This document shows, piece by piece, positions 41,370 through 51,010 of a stretch of DNA of 64,000 nt. The DNA lies in contig JAHDVF020001252.1 of the NCBI GenBank assembly GCA_022606425.2, positions 124,001 to 188,000 of the forward strand. Direction: 5' to 3'. The position numbers and the translations under genes are program-made. Position 1 is the first letter of the stretch; each line of letters starts with the position of its first letter. The notes beneath the pieces are model-generated. The model made no database searches. It was not told the DNA's origin and was given only the letters and a program-made list of their open reading frames with translations. Source of the stretch: Lepidostoma basale. Lineage: Eukaryota > Arthropoda > Insecta > Trichoptera > Lepidostomatidae.

Positions 41370-41985
41370 AATTCATTGGTATTCTCCTCTATTCTCCGCG
41401 TTGTGCCTTTCCCAAACATTGTCCTTTGACATTGCCTATTCATCTTGTTAAAGGAATTTCGGACGCAGCATCATCCTTTGATACATGTTGTTAACTAAAA
41501 ATATTATATTCGCCCCTACCCTTATCTACAGCAGAGTTGTTTTGTGATAAGAAATTTATATTTATGATATTTTCATATCGAGATCTAACCTATCAAACAA
41601 ATTAACGAAAAAATTAGCTTTCGAGTAAATCTTAACAAAAAACATTATTGCTGATAACAACCGAAGCGTTCTTATAAAAATATTAAATCCTACAAAATGG
41701 TATTCAAAGGCTAAGCTTGAAGGTAACGCGCATAAATTACTCCAAATTCAAGCTGTGATTTGTAAACAGGTGTAGATCTTTCGGTTTTATAGCATTGTTC
41801 TTGAAAAAATATATATTTCACCACAAAAGACAATAATCTAAATAACTATGTACGAATAAAACACTTTATAATGAGACAGAAGTATATCAGGAATGAACAT
41901 TGTGGCAATTATTTTTTTCTGCCTACCCCTTCGGAAGGACGGCGTTATGTATAGCTATTTTTAGAAAACTATAAATATGTATAAT
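41370..41985. other. No gene seen, RTE 3' end at 41,885
   Basis: 41,390-41,500 has slightly richer composition but no open frame. At 41,885-41,955 a plus-strand RTE-like 3' end is present ('gcctaccccttcggaaggac'). Confidence 0.4.
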
Positions 41986-42062
41986 TAATACGAAATTCAA
42001 ACGTCTGTTTTCTAGAAGTTTTATTATATTTTATGTGAATGACGTGTTTCACCTGTCTAACG

Positions 42063-42477
42063 ACAGTACTTTACGACAATAAAATTATTCAACCCCCCTC
42101 CCAAAACAAAAAAAAGATGTTTAAAATTTAAACTTTTTTATATAGATAATATATGTATTTTATCTAATGCATTTCCTACTACAAAAATAAAATTAATGAG
42201 ATAAATAAATAAAGCATGGTATTATTTTTGTAAACATTTTGTATTTTTTGCCTTTTATGTCATATTAATTTATAATTTAACAGAATTTATAAAATCGAAT
42301 CTCTTTAAGAATGTGTGAAAATGTATCATAGCTCGTGAATGAGCTTATTTTTTTACTTTGGCACAGTACCCACTCGAACTTCTGCGGCACCCCCTAATTC
42401 CTAAAAATTTAAAAACACCCCGTCAGACCTTCAAAACGCTCACAAAGGGGCGCAGGCGCCCCAGTTAAGAATCACTG
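42063..42477. mobile_element. hAT-like DNA transposon remnant
   Basis: Right end read inward is 'cagtgattcttaactggggc', a very common hAT terminal style, with a GC hairpin ggggcgcaggcgcccc at 42,447. The left end is CAGTACTTTACG. The host phrase gtctaa is duplicated either side (8-bp duplication imperfect: gtctaacg and gtctaagc). No transposase; about 415 bp. Confidence 0.6.
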
Positions 42478-42567
42478 GTCTAAGCCATTATCAAAAATAG
42501 CGCAATTCTAACGCGCTGCTGTTTATATACACGAGTTAAAGGATTATGTGAATGATATGTTTCGACT

Positions 42568-42612
42568 GTGACATTTGATAACGCCTTAGATCGGCGAAAC
42601 GTGTCATTCACA
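42568..42612 (+). ncRNA. Hammerhead-like motif with U3/A8 (HHR-C)
   Basis: Plus strand: stem I half GTGAC-AT, TTGATAA (42,575-42,581), extra C (42,582), stem II GCC and GGC (42,583-42,585 with 42,593-42,595), GAAAC (42,596-42,600), GT, GTC (42,603-42,605), then ATTCAC, which pairs with the stem I half across one mismatch. Relative to CUGAUGA, C3 is U and G8 is A. These two bases pair in the active hammerhead, so the change keeps a Watson-Crick pair. Activity untested. Confidence 0.5.
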
Positions 42613-43203
42613 TACAATGTAATAATACTTCTGGAAAACAGACGGTTCCATTTGTTTCTCTTTTACTTTTTTATTTACTTTATATGTACAACACCTTACA
42701 TTAAAAAATTTAAATAACATTAAATTTAACGTCCAATCTTTGATTTTTTTCCTTTGTTGTAAGTAATTACCTGAACCCCAATAAGAATTTTAAATGATTA
42801 TTTAAAAAATTTAATTGAATCATAATATTTGTTTTAATAAAAGCATAAACGTTCCTGAATAAATTTTTATAATATCTGAATTACTTTTTGATAACTTTGT
42901 ATCACAACACTTTATTACACTTTTTTCAGACATGTTTCGGGACACAGAAGCCCCTTTTTCAGTGTGTATAAATTTTAACAGCTAAATGAGACAAAATCGT
43001 TACTTATATACTAAATAAAATTAAAATGGTAAAGGAGGAGTGGGGGTGGTTCCAAGAAATAGTGTTAATTACATTTTAGCCGGAATAATGGGACAGGGGA
43101 AATAAATCTAGTATCGGACTGGAAGTTAAATTAATTTGATTATTTATAATTTCTTCTTTATTTTTTATCGACTTTTTTATTTCTAGGATTTCAAGGTTGT
43201 TTA

Positions 43204-44349
43204 ATGTTACTTTTCTATTACTGCACCCATGGGCAATCCTTCAGACTGTTTATAATTTTTGTTATAAAATTTATTATTATTTCTGAAGGATTGCCCATGG
43301 GTGCACCCACAAGCCCATTATTTGCCGATATTTTTGTAAACAATTTAGAAAATAAATTTTTTAAATGTGATTCCAATTTAATTAAAAATGTTTTCATTTG
43401 GAAAAGATACGTAGACGATATTTTTTGTATTTGGACAGGCACGGATAGGCAGTTAACTTCTTTCCTCACCCTTATCAACTCCTTCCATGAACATATCAAA
43501 TTCACATTAGAAATCGGACATAATAATAAACTTAACTTCCTAGATTTAACCTTAAATATAATAGACAACAAAATCAAATTTAACATATTTCGAAAACCCA
43601 CGTATACAGATAATGTAATTCATAACATGTCCAATCATCCGAGGTCACATAAACATTCAGCTTTCCATGCCATGTTGACTCGTTTAATTAATATACCTCT
43701 TTCACTAGAAAATTATAATAAAGAACTAACTACAATAAAACATATTGCTAAAAATAATGGTTACAGTGATAATCTAATTGATAATATTTTAAATAAAAAA
43801 AACAAAAATAAGTTTACTAAAACAATTTTGTATACTCCACCTAACTATAATCAGAAAAATAATCAATGGCGTAGAATTTTATATATTAATAATCTAACAA
43901 ATATACTTTCTAAAGATCTTCCGTTAGACATTAGACCCGCGTTCTATACCAATAATAATCTAGGTAAATTGTTAATAAATAATAAAGACAAAGAAGACAA
44001 ACTAATCCAATCGGGAGTATACAAACTTAAATGCGACGATTGCCCATCTTATTATATAGGAAAAACAACGCGTAATATTAATTTAAGAATGAAGGAACAC
44101 ATTAGGTGTCTCTCAAATAATAATTTTTCCGAATTCGCGAATCATCTCATAGAAAAAGATCACTCCTTCGATAAAAATAACGGCGTTGAAGTTTTGCATA
44201 TCAGTAATAGAAAAGTAACATTAAACAACCTTGAAATCCTAGAAATAAAAAAGTCGATAAAAAATAAAGAAGAAATTATAAATAATCAAATTAATTTAAC
44301 TTCCAGTCCGATACTAGATTTATTTCCCCTGTCCCATTATTCCGGCTAA
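43204..44349 (+). CDS. PLE reverse transcriptase/GIY-YIG protein, 5'-truncated
   Basis: An open frame of 381 codons. Residues 1-26 come from the inverted junction and are not native; homology starts at about S27. EGLPMGAPTSPLFAD (28-42) is the RT motif before the catalytic loop, and RYVDDIFCIW (68-77) holds the YVDD catalytic aspartates. LNFLDLTLN (110-118) and FRKPTYTDN (129-137) are PLE thumb-side motifs. From about residue 270, GVYKLKCDDC then YYIGKTTRNINLRMKEH is the GIY-YIG endonuclease with its CxxC and conserved Arg; SEFANHL and DHSF follow. The RT fingers and the first catalytic Asp are missing, so the product cannot act as an RT. PLE proteins are normally roughly twice as long. No frameshifts, so a young copy. 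Confidence 0.9.
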   Translation: MLLFYYCTHGQSFRLFIIFVIKFIIISEGLPMGAPTSPLFADIFVNNLENKFFKCDSNLIKNVFIWKRYVDDIFCIWTGTDRQLTSFLTLINSFHEHIKFTLEIGHNNKLNFLDLTLNIIDNKIKFNIFRKPTYTDNVIHNMSNHPRSHKHSAFHAMLTRLINIPLSLENYNKELTTIKHIAKNNGYSDNLIDNILNKKNKNKFTKTILYTPPNYNQKNNQWRRILYINNLTNILSKDLPLDIRPAFYTNNNLGKLLINNKDKEDKLIQSGVYKLKCDDCPSYYIGKTTRNINLRMKEHIRCLSNNNFSEFANHLIEKDHSFDKNNGVEVLHISNRKVTLNNLEILEIKKSIKNKEEIINNQINLTSSPILDLFPLSHYSG

Positions 44350-44452
44350 AATGTAATTAACACTATTTCTTGGAACCACCCCCACTCCTCCTTTACCATT
44401 TTAATTTTATTTAGTATATAAGTAACGATTTTGTCTCATTTAGCTGTTAAAA

Positions 44453-44514
44453 TTTATACACACTGAAGAAGGGGCTTCTGTGTCCCGAAACATGTCTGAA
44501 AAAAGTGTAATAAA
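44453..44514 (+). ncRNA. Hammerhead ribozyme motif of the PLE (HHR-A)
   Basis: Stem I halves TTTAT and ACAC (44,453-44,461) pair with GTGT and ATAAA (44,505-44,514), one bulged base between. Core: CTGAAGA (44,463-44,469), extra A, stem II GGGGC with GTCCC (one G-U) around TTCTGT, GAAAC (44,487-44,491), AT, GTC (44,494-44,496). All core bases agree with the hammerhead consensus. PLEs are known to carry such minimal hammerheads in their terminal repeats. The mirrored copy (42,896-42,966, minus) reads CTGAAAA, losing G8. Confidence 0.75.
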
Positions 44515-44548
44515 GTGTTGTGATACAAAGTTATCAAAAAGTAATTCA

Positions 44549-44880
44549 AATATGAATCCGCAACACAAAGTAATGGCGAATATAGAAGAAACTTTATAAT
44601 ATCTGTCAGATCATGTAAATAATTTTATAATATTTTAAATATGTATCTTTATATATGTATCACTAAAGAAGGAGTGGTTGTCCGAAACATGTCCATGTAA
44701 TTTTAATTGTTTTAATGTTAGTGTTGTATATACAATGTATATAAAAAAGAAAATGAGAAATAAATCATTTACAATACAAAGTATGGCGAACATAGAACAA
44801 AAATTTTAATTTGTATTAATTATTTAATATGGATTTTTAACTTATTATTCAAGAAACAATAAATATTGAAATACTGTTTT
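44549..44880 (+). repeat. Second PLE-type HHR-A fragment and HHR-C tail
   Basis: 'aatatgaatccgcaacacaa' links to CTAAAGA (44,663-44,669), extra A, GGA/TCC hairpin, GAAAC (44,684-44,688), AT, GTC. G5 is mutated to A, so not competent. 'acaatacaaagtatggcgaacatagaa' (44,769) and the HHR-C tail 'taatatggatttttaactta' follow. Confidence 0.6.
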
Positions 44881-45505
44881 TATATTATTTATAACTTGAA
44901 AATTTATATTAAATATGCATGATGTATTGTGGTAAGGATCATTGACCTTGTGTACCTAGTGAATAACCGCCATTGGATATCTGAAATGACTTTATTTTGC
45001 AGCCACTGAAAGTGTCCAATTTTATTTGCCCTCTGGCGCTTGAGACAGTTTATAGAAATCTATCAAAAGGAATCGATCCGAAATTTATACGTTTCATAAA
45101 ATCACTCACATCCGTATCAACCTCAGTTCATTTTAAAATGTCATTATTCCTGGAAACAATAAAAACTCCTTTTGGCAGTCGTAAACCGAGAAAATATCGC
45201 TTACTTGATCTGGTAATCTCATAACCTACATGAAATCATCGTAGATCGACTTCTTTTATTTCTCGTCACCGAATGAAATCCCGATGAGTTCCGCGTTTGG
45301 ATGGATAATAATACATTCATTGTGTTTAAAGTTTATAGATATTTGCAATCTTTAAAATATAAATATTTTGAAATTTACGTGTTTACGTGTGATAACGAAA
45401 TAAATACTGTCTGATAATCGTAACGTAAAACGTAATCCAAAGTTCTTCGTTTGTGACTGTTTTAATTATGAAACACTGTTATAATACGTATAACAATTTA
45501 TTTAT
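44880..45505. other. Unassigned
   Basis: The plus strand is open 44,997-45,224 (75 codons, FICPLALETVYRNLSKG) right after 'tttattttgcag', which looks like a splice acceptor. No family recognised; codon use is not distinctive. Possible exon at low confidence. Confidence 0.25.
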
Positions 45506-45509
45506 TTAT

Positions 45510-45715
45510 ATTTATGAAATTTTCGCAACAACCAATCTTTGCATCATCGGGTGTTACGAACTTTGATGATGATGCCAATATAGATAAGCGAAAAATCTTT
45601 CGCGCATTGAAATCAATTAATAGATTGGAATACGTATAAGAAAAATGTTTCAATATTAAAACAGTTAATAATATTGAAGTATCATAGGGATTTAGTCAAA
45701 ACAATTAATTAATAT
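45510..45715. repeat. HHR-B palindrome, old
   Basis: Minus arm 'tcgcaacaaccaatctttgcatcatcgggtgttac' (CCGATGA) faces 'gatgatgatgccaatatagataagcgaaaaatctttcgc'. End phrase 'aagtatcatagggatttagtcaaaacaatt' matches the family terminus with several changes. Both cores are broken. Confidence 0.6.
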
Positions 45716-45954
45716 ATTTATGTATTTAATACAAAAGAAAATAAAGGTTTTACAATACAAATTACCTCAAATATAAAATAATAGTTAACAGATAACAGAT
45801 GACACATGTTTAAGTTAATTAAATGAGGTCAAGAAACTTGTGATTCCTTCATATTATCATAAAACTTCTAGTAATCGTACGATCTCCTGTATTTGAATTA
45901 TCTGTTTTGAGTCATACTTTGAAATATTGTAGAATTACTTGATGATTACTAGAT

Positions 45955-46345
45955 TCTTCTTCTTCTTCTTCCTCAGCCTATTCCCGTTCACTCCTGGACA
46001 AAGGCCTGCTCCATTCGCTTCCATGTCACTCTGTCCTGTGCAGACTGCATTCAGGTTATTCCGACGTGTCTGTTCAGATCATCCTTCCACCGTAGTTGCG
46101 GTCGCCCTGCACTTCTCTTTGCCGTCCACGGTCTCCAAGTCAGCAGACTTCTTGTCCACTTTTCATTTGAGCTTCTGGCTACGTGACCTGCCCATTGCCA
46201 TTTTAGAGTCGCCACCCGGTGGATAATGTCAGTGACCTTTGTTTTATCTCTCAACGTATCGTCTGACTCTGTCTCTTAGGCTTATTCCTAATATGGCTCT
46301 TTCCATGGCTCTTTGGGTCACTCGTAGTTTCTCGGCACTTATAAA
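45955..46345 (-). pseudogene. LINE-D C-terminus
   Basis: Minus strand: RDKTKVTDIIHRVATLKWQW, AGHVARSSNEKWTRSLLTWR, PWTAKRSAGRPQLRWKDDLN, then a QLEX-QCTGQ block and a GAAGAAGAAG tail at 45,957. A frameshift lies near 46,255, upstream of which RHRVRD and SRAMERAML continue. Same family as 39,352 and 30,481. Confidence 0.8.
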
Positions 46346-46424
46346 AATATATATTCCATAATAACGTTCCGTAATCTTCATAGAATTTGAATAACTTTAG
46401 AAGCATATAATATTTCCACAACAC

Positions 46425-46530
46425 TTTATTGCACTTTTCAGAAACATGTTTCGGAGTTCAGACGCCCTTCCTCAGTGTACAAATTTTAACCTATGAAAGT
46501 GATGGCGCATATAGTAGAAAATTTCACATT
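46425..46530 (-). repeat. HHR-A type element, core intact
   Basis: Minus strand: TACAC, CTGAGGA (46,475-46,469), extra A, GGG with CTCC (weak stem II), GAAAC, AT, GTT, then TCTGAAAAGTGCAATAAA pairing partly with TACAC. Core residues match consensus, though stem II is poor. Continues into 'gtgatggcgcatatagtaga', the shared PLE flank. Confidence 0.55.
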
Positions 46531-47125
46531 TTATGGCAGTGACACATTAACACCCTGTGTGTTTGGTTGTGCAGGGATTCTAAGGTCACTTAATAAGGGT
46601 GAATATCTACTACCCTTTACACACAAAATAAATTAAACCCTTTTCATGGCATGGAGGCAGTATTTTTCAGATTTAATTTACTCCACGTCTGCGCATAACT
46701 TGGGGCTTGACATTTTTCGGCATAATTTATAATTTTTGTTTTGACAGTTGCGTTCATTTAATTAATTTAAAAATCGACTTTTGTTAATACGAAATATAAC
46801 ACTATTGCTTTGAATATTAATGAATAATACTAATATCAAGGGTGGAATTGATTTATTATGATAAATTATTAATGTTGTTAATTAAAATCTCTTGGTATCG
46901 ATTGATTTCAAATGTATATTTATTATAGTGTGATCATTTTCGGTAGAAACTACAAGAACGAGGCAATAAAACTAAATTTTCATTTAAAAAAATGTATATT
47001 GCATGTTATTTCAATAAATTATAATATATAAAAAAAAATATTCATCGTGTGGAAATTTCATTTATAAAACAGGGTTTTATTCAGAAAATGAGTATTTTGT
47101 TCCTTTTAAGTTTTACGACCTTATA
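46530..47125. other. No gene seen
   Basis: AT-rich. 'tttggttgtgcag' at 46,561 is acceptor-like but no open frame follows. No repeat partner. Confidence 0.3.
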
Positions 47126-47129
47126 TTTA

Positions 47130-47395
47130 TTAGCTGTTAAATTAACAACACTGTCATAATATAATATTACTTTTTTAATACATATTTTGAATATGTCGCG
47201 ACAGCTGTCTTGCCAAACGATGTTGGCATCATCAGGTGTTACAAACAACTCATAAAAATAAATTGTGATAAATCTAAAAACTGTCGCGATATTTTCGTAA
47301 AGGGTGTAATAAAACATTATAATATTATAACAGTGTTGTAAATTTAACAGTTAATAATGTTTAAGTATCGTAGTGTTCCGGCCATAACAATGGAC
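47130..47395. repeat. HHR-B palindrome
   Basis: Minus arm: CTGATGA (47,235-47,229), T, GCCAAC/GTTTGGC, AAGAC in place of GAAAC, AGCT, GTC. The plus arm retains only 'aaactgtcgcgatatttt'. Terminal phrase 'aagtatcgtagtgttccggc' then 'aacaatggacta' at 47,383-47,394. Confidence 0.65.
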
Positions 47396-47459
47396 TATAA
47401 ATTATATTTAATAATTTGAAAATAAATTTAAATACTAATAATTTCAAATGTTACGCAAT

Positions 47460-48032
47460 CTCTTGACCCAGATGTAGAGATAAAATGCAGAATTGAAGCA
47501 GCAAGAGCTACGTTTAATAAAATGAAATCACTATTCTGCAATGATAACGTAAACTTGAAACTCCGCCAGAGAATGAACAAATGCTATATGTGGTCTGTTT
47601 TATTGTTTGGATGTGAAATGTGGACCTTGAAACTCAACTCAATGAACAGACTGGAAGCATTTGAAATGTAGCTCCATCGCCGAATGCTTAGAGTTCCCTG
47701 GACAGACATGATTACCAATACCTAAGTCCTGAAGCGAGCTAGAGTTGACAGGGAATTGTTATCAACTATCAAGGTTTGAAAGATCTCACATCTGGGTCAT
47801 ACGAGTATACTGCGAGGGGAAAAGTACCACCTTCTCCAACTGATATTGGAGGGGAAAATTGAGGGACGCCGAGGGCCTGGAAGGAGACAAATGTCCTGGC
47901 TGCGAAACGTGAGGGAGTGGACCGGCATCCGAAGTGTGGAGGATCTGTTCCGAGCGGCGCAGGACAGGGACAGGTTTGCCGAGGTGATCGCCAACGTTGG
48001 GGGGACCCGACAGGGCACTTGAAGAAGAAGGA
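47460..48032 (+). pseudogene. LINE-B, longer C-terminal copy
   Basis: Plus strand: DPDVEIKCRIEAARATFNKM, RQRMNKCYMWSVLLFGCEMW, TLKLNSMNRLEAFEM then a stop, LHRRMLRVPWTDMI; after a frameshift, LRGEKYHLLQLILEGKIEGRRGP-like residues, SWLRNVREWTGIRSVEDL and FRAAQDRDRFAEVIANVG. Tail AAGAAGAAGG. Adds the WTLK...RRMLRVPW section absent from the other LINE-B copies. Confidence 0.8.
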
Positions 48033-48039
48033 GAATGAA

Positions 48040-48680
48040 TAATTTTGTTCCATTTTATTTTGCATTAAAAATTCAAATTTGGTTTTCATTCTGAGATATC
48101 AAGATAAAAATAAATTTAGGGGCAATATAAGTACTTTCTTTTAAAATTATGCTTTTGTAAAAAAATATATTTCTTAATTTAAAACGTGAAGCTAGTAATT
48201 ACGGTGCCATTTTATCTTAGCCTAATTAATTACGTGAACTCAGGGGTACCTTGGGAGAATATTTTATACCTCATTAAAAATGTAATTTATACAAATCATC
48301 ATCTTCCATTAGATAATGAAAAAATGGCTTGTGTAGAGTAGCGGAAATTATATTTTAGCATGTCTATAAAAACATCCCATTTATTATATTTTTAAGAAAA
48401 TATTAAAAATGGGCTAAATCTGTTAAATTAGAATAATAATTAAAAATAAAATTCGTAGAAAGTTTATAAATACATCCCATTTTTAATATAAAACTTCAAA
48501 TTTCGAAATTGAAACAAATGAAAACGTTTGTTTCCAGAAGAATTTTTATATTGACATTCTTTTTAATTATTGTCAATGTTTTTTAAATAGATTATATAAA
48601 GCGTGACATTCAAAGAAATAATGATATTACTACTTCATCTATCATTATTAATATTTGTTATTGTATTATATTTAATTTTA
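48040..48680. other. No gene seen
   Basis: AT-rich; 'aaatgaaaacgtttgtttcc' at 48,519 is a scrap of HHR-C. Nothing else. Confidence 0.35.
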
Positions 48681-49632
48681 TAATTGAATCGGTTATTTAA
48701 GAAGGGGAACAAGTCAAGCGGACCAAATTTTTCAGAAGACACAAAAAACTATTTAATTAATGAAATTACACAAAAATCGTTATTTTTATTTTTGGCAAAA
48801 TTGGTTTTTGCCATAATACATCCATTACAAGTTTTATTTTGTCAAACTTTATTCAGTTTTTATTTTATTTAAATTTAAAAACAGTTGACTTGTTCCCTTT
48901 CTTGACTAACCGTAAAAATGTAAAGAAAAAATGCATGAAAGTTTGTAAAACGTTTTATTAATCATCATTTTAATTATTGTTATCAGTATTTGGCCAGTTT
49001 TCAACAATATTTAAAAAAATTCTTATGTGTATCTGGAATGTATTGGAGAGTGCGTCGTAAATCTCCAATTTTCTTAAGGTTTATTGGTATTGGACCACTG
49101 TACGCTGTTCCTCTGGAAAAACTGGTGTTTGTCCAAGATTCTTCTCAAATCAAATGTATGGTGCGTTAATGATTTGATGAATGGGCGTGCTACCACACAT
49201 CCTTTCAGACTTGAAGAGTACTCAAACTTTAGGAAGGTAGAAACCAAAAAGTTCTTAACAAAAACATTGGTTTAGACCTACAGAAAAATAATCCATCGAA
49301 ATTGACATAATTATATGAAAAAGTCTGACTTGTTACGTTTCTTGAATAACCGATTCAATTATAGGTTTTTTCCTTACATTTGGGTAGCGTTCCGTTTGAA
49401 AGAATTACCAGAAAAAGAACAGTTTAAATGTTTGACTTTGGAACATTTATACAGTTTATCATTCTGGTGCATTCGCAATATCACAACAATTGCAAATGAG
49501 GTAAATTTAAATTTCGAATTCCGTAAGTTATGCCGGATATTCATGAATAATGAGTGTCGGTTATTTCCGGTGGAATTTTCCCGGGAAATTGCGGAATTTG
49601 GAATGAGCGAAACTGCTCCAATTATTTTATAA
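48681..49632. repeat. Three copies of a block plus an unassigned ORF
   Basis: A ~40-bp block occurs at 48,681-48,720 (minus), 48,883-48,914 (plus) and 49,322-49,362 (plus). Read in the same sense each encodes DLxxFLxNR, e.g. SDLLRFLNNRFNY. The last begins a 105-codon open frame (49,315-49,632; YRFFPYIWVAFRLKELPEKE, HLYSLSFWCIRN). I recognise no family. Could be a captured exon carried in a foldback transposon, or a degraded gene. Confidence 0.4.
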
Positions 49633-49763
49633 TATTACATTAAGGTTTGCAAAGGAAATTCAGTCATTAACCAAATATTTTTCAGTATCTAAGAAAATAC
49701 ACGAAATGTTTTCTTTAAGATTTTAATTCAATTATTATATTATAATACTTTGATAAATATTAG

Positions 49764-50197
49764 GGTCCTTACATATGAAATAGGCGTTTTGCCGTACTGG
49801 CAACTTTGATCTCAAATATCTTCTCTTTGGTTAGGAATTCCAAATTCAAATTTATACAGCTATTTACTCAAGTATTTGTGTTTCGAAAATTATAATTCAT
49901 TTGTTTTTTCCTCAATTGTTTTTTTTTAAAACAGATTACTATTTTTTTCGAAATTTGGATAACTTCTTGCAAGGGAAAAAATTCAACTCCGATTAGGCAG
50001 TCCAAACCGACTTCAAAGATTTTATTGATTCCCGTCCGAATGTTTTTTTTAGTAAAGGGATCGATGAACTACCTATGAGATGGCAAAAGTGCATAGATAG
50101 CAATGGTACATACTTTAATTAAATAAATATATTATATTAAAAAAAAATCAACTTTATGTTCCTCCCATACAAAACGCCAATTTCATATGTAAGGACC
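49764..50197 (+). mobile_element. mariner-type transposon, internally deleted
   Basis: Terminal inverted repeats 'gtccttacatatgaaat' (left, 49,766 on) and its complement (right, to 50,197), bounded by TA at 49,762 and 50,198. From 49,946 to 50,122 the frame encodes FRNLDNFLQGKKFNSD, stop, VQTDFKDFIDSRPNVFFSKG and IDELPMRWQKCIDSNGTYFN then a stop: the C-terminus of a mariner transposase (GIxxLPxRWxKCI...G.YF). The catalytic DD(34)D is deleted. About 434 bp, one internal stop. Confidence 0.85.
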
Positions 50198-50282
50198 TAA
50201 TATGAGAATTTAAAACCACCATTTCCTTACATCAGGCGTGCTTGAATATCGCTACTCAATATTTTATTTTTAATTCATTTTG

Positions 50283-50515
50283 TCATTATTATTATTATTA
50301 TTTTGATGACTTATATCTTAGTGCGCCGTTTTTAAAATCATTTACTCCAAGGGCGCATTAGGAAAAGACTGACTGAATAGTGCATTCTTTGGAAGTTTTT
50401 TTAAATTTAACGTCACTATCCTCATACTTAATACTAACATGGAGGCTATTCAACCCCAACGGACCCGCAACGCTGAAAGCACGATCAATGAAATTTTTAT
50501 CTTGGCTCTGACTGG
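50283..50515 (-). pseudogene. L2/CR1-like LINE 3' end with ATT tail
   Basis: (ATT)n at 50,284-50,302. Minus strand upstream encodes FIDRAFSVAGPLGLNSLHVS, a variant of the RAFSVAGPxLWNSLP motif near the end of many non-LTR RT ORFs, then IKYEDSDVKFKK. Same tail type as 28,276. Confidence 0.7.
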
Positions 50516-51008
50516 AAGCATGGAACTGGCAAAAGAAGGATGAAAGTAGAATAAATGCTGTAGAAATGAGATATTTTAGACGATTTTTTGGAAAATCTGC
50601 GTATGATAGAGGTTCGAATGAAAATATATGTAGTGCATGCGGTGCGAATGAAAGTGTTATGAACAAAATAATGAAAGGAAAATTAAGATGGTTTGAACGC
50701 ATTAAAAAATGATATTAAAAGTATATATAAACGATGTAAATGGAACTAAAAATACAATACCGATGAGAATATAGCATGATCAAATAAATCGAATGTCGGC
50801 CACGTAAGGAGGTAGAGAAATCGACGTGCGTGCATGACACGATGTTTGAATGTAGAAGAAGCGACAGAAGTAAGTCAGGACAGAGCAATGAGGTGGACGA
50901 TTATTTCTGCCTACCTTTCCGGAAAGACTGTGTTAGTTAGTTAATTGTTTTTATATCGTTGACGTATATTTTTTACTATTCAGAATTTCCATGTGTCCGA
51001 ACCATCTT
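50516..51008 (+). pseudogene. RTE-like LINE with inverted piece
   Basis: 50,516-50,945 sense: WNWQKKDESRINAVEMR, MNKIMKGKLRWFERI-like, then a deleted WHDQIN block, RRACMTRCLNVEEATE and (TTAG)n. 50,950-51,008 is antisense RTE sequence ('tcgttgacgtatattttt', 'tccatgtgtccgaaccatc'). Confidence 0.7.
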
Positions 51009-51010
51009 TT

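Larger units (their letters stand above)
41990..42655. repeat. HHR-C element split by hAT-like insertion
   Basis: Left arm 41,990-42,062 ('aaacgtctgttttctagaag', 'gtgaatgacgtgtttcacct', 'gtctaa'). It continues after the insertion at 42,478 ('gtctaagccattatcaaaaa'), includes a central loop 'gctgtttatatacacgag', a short minus arm (42,545) and a full plus arm (42,568-42,655). Confidence 0.75.
42878..44548 (+). mobile_element. Penelope-like element with inverted 5' segment
   Basis: Right end: RT/GIY-YIG ORF plus a 3' region carrying a hammerhead motif. Left end: 42,878-43,223 is the reverse complement of 44,202-44,548, with one difference noticed. Directly inside it, 43,222-43,244 is the reverse complement of 43,283-43,305 in the RT. 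So the 5' flank is an antisense copy of the element's 3' end fused to an antisense bit of RT, with ~900 bp deleted and a TG overlap at the join. Inverted or repeated terminal segments are typical of PLE insertions. The near-identity of the arms means recent insertion or homogenisation. Confidence 0.85.

Noticed and set aside
43218..43601. 127-codon minus-strand frame over the PLE
   Set aside because: Antisense shadow of the RT frame; no motif.
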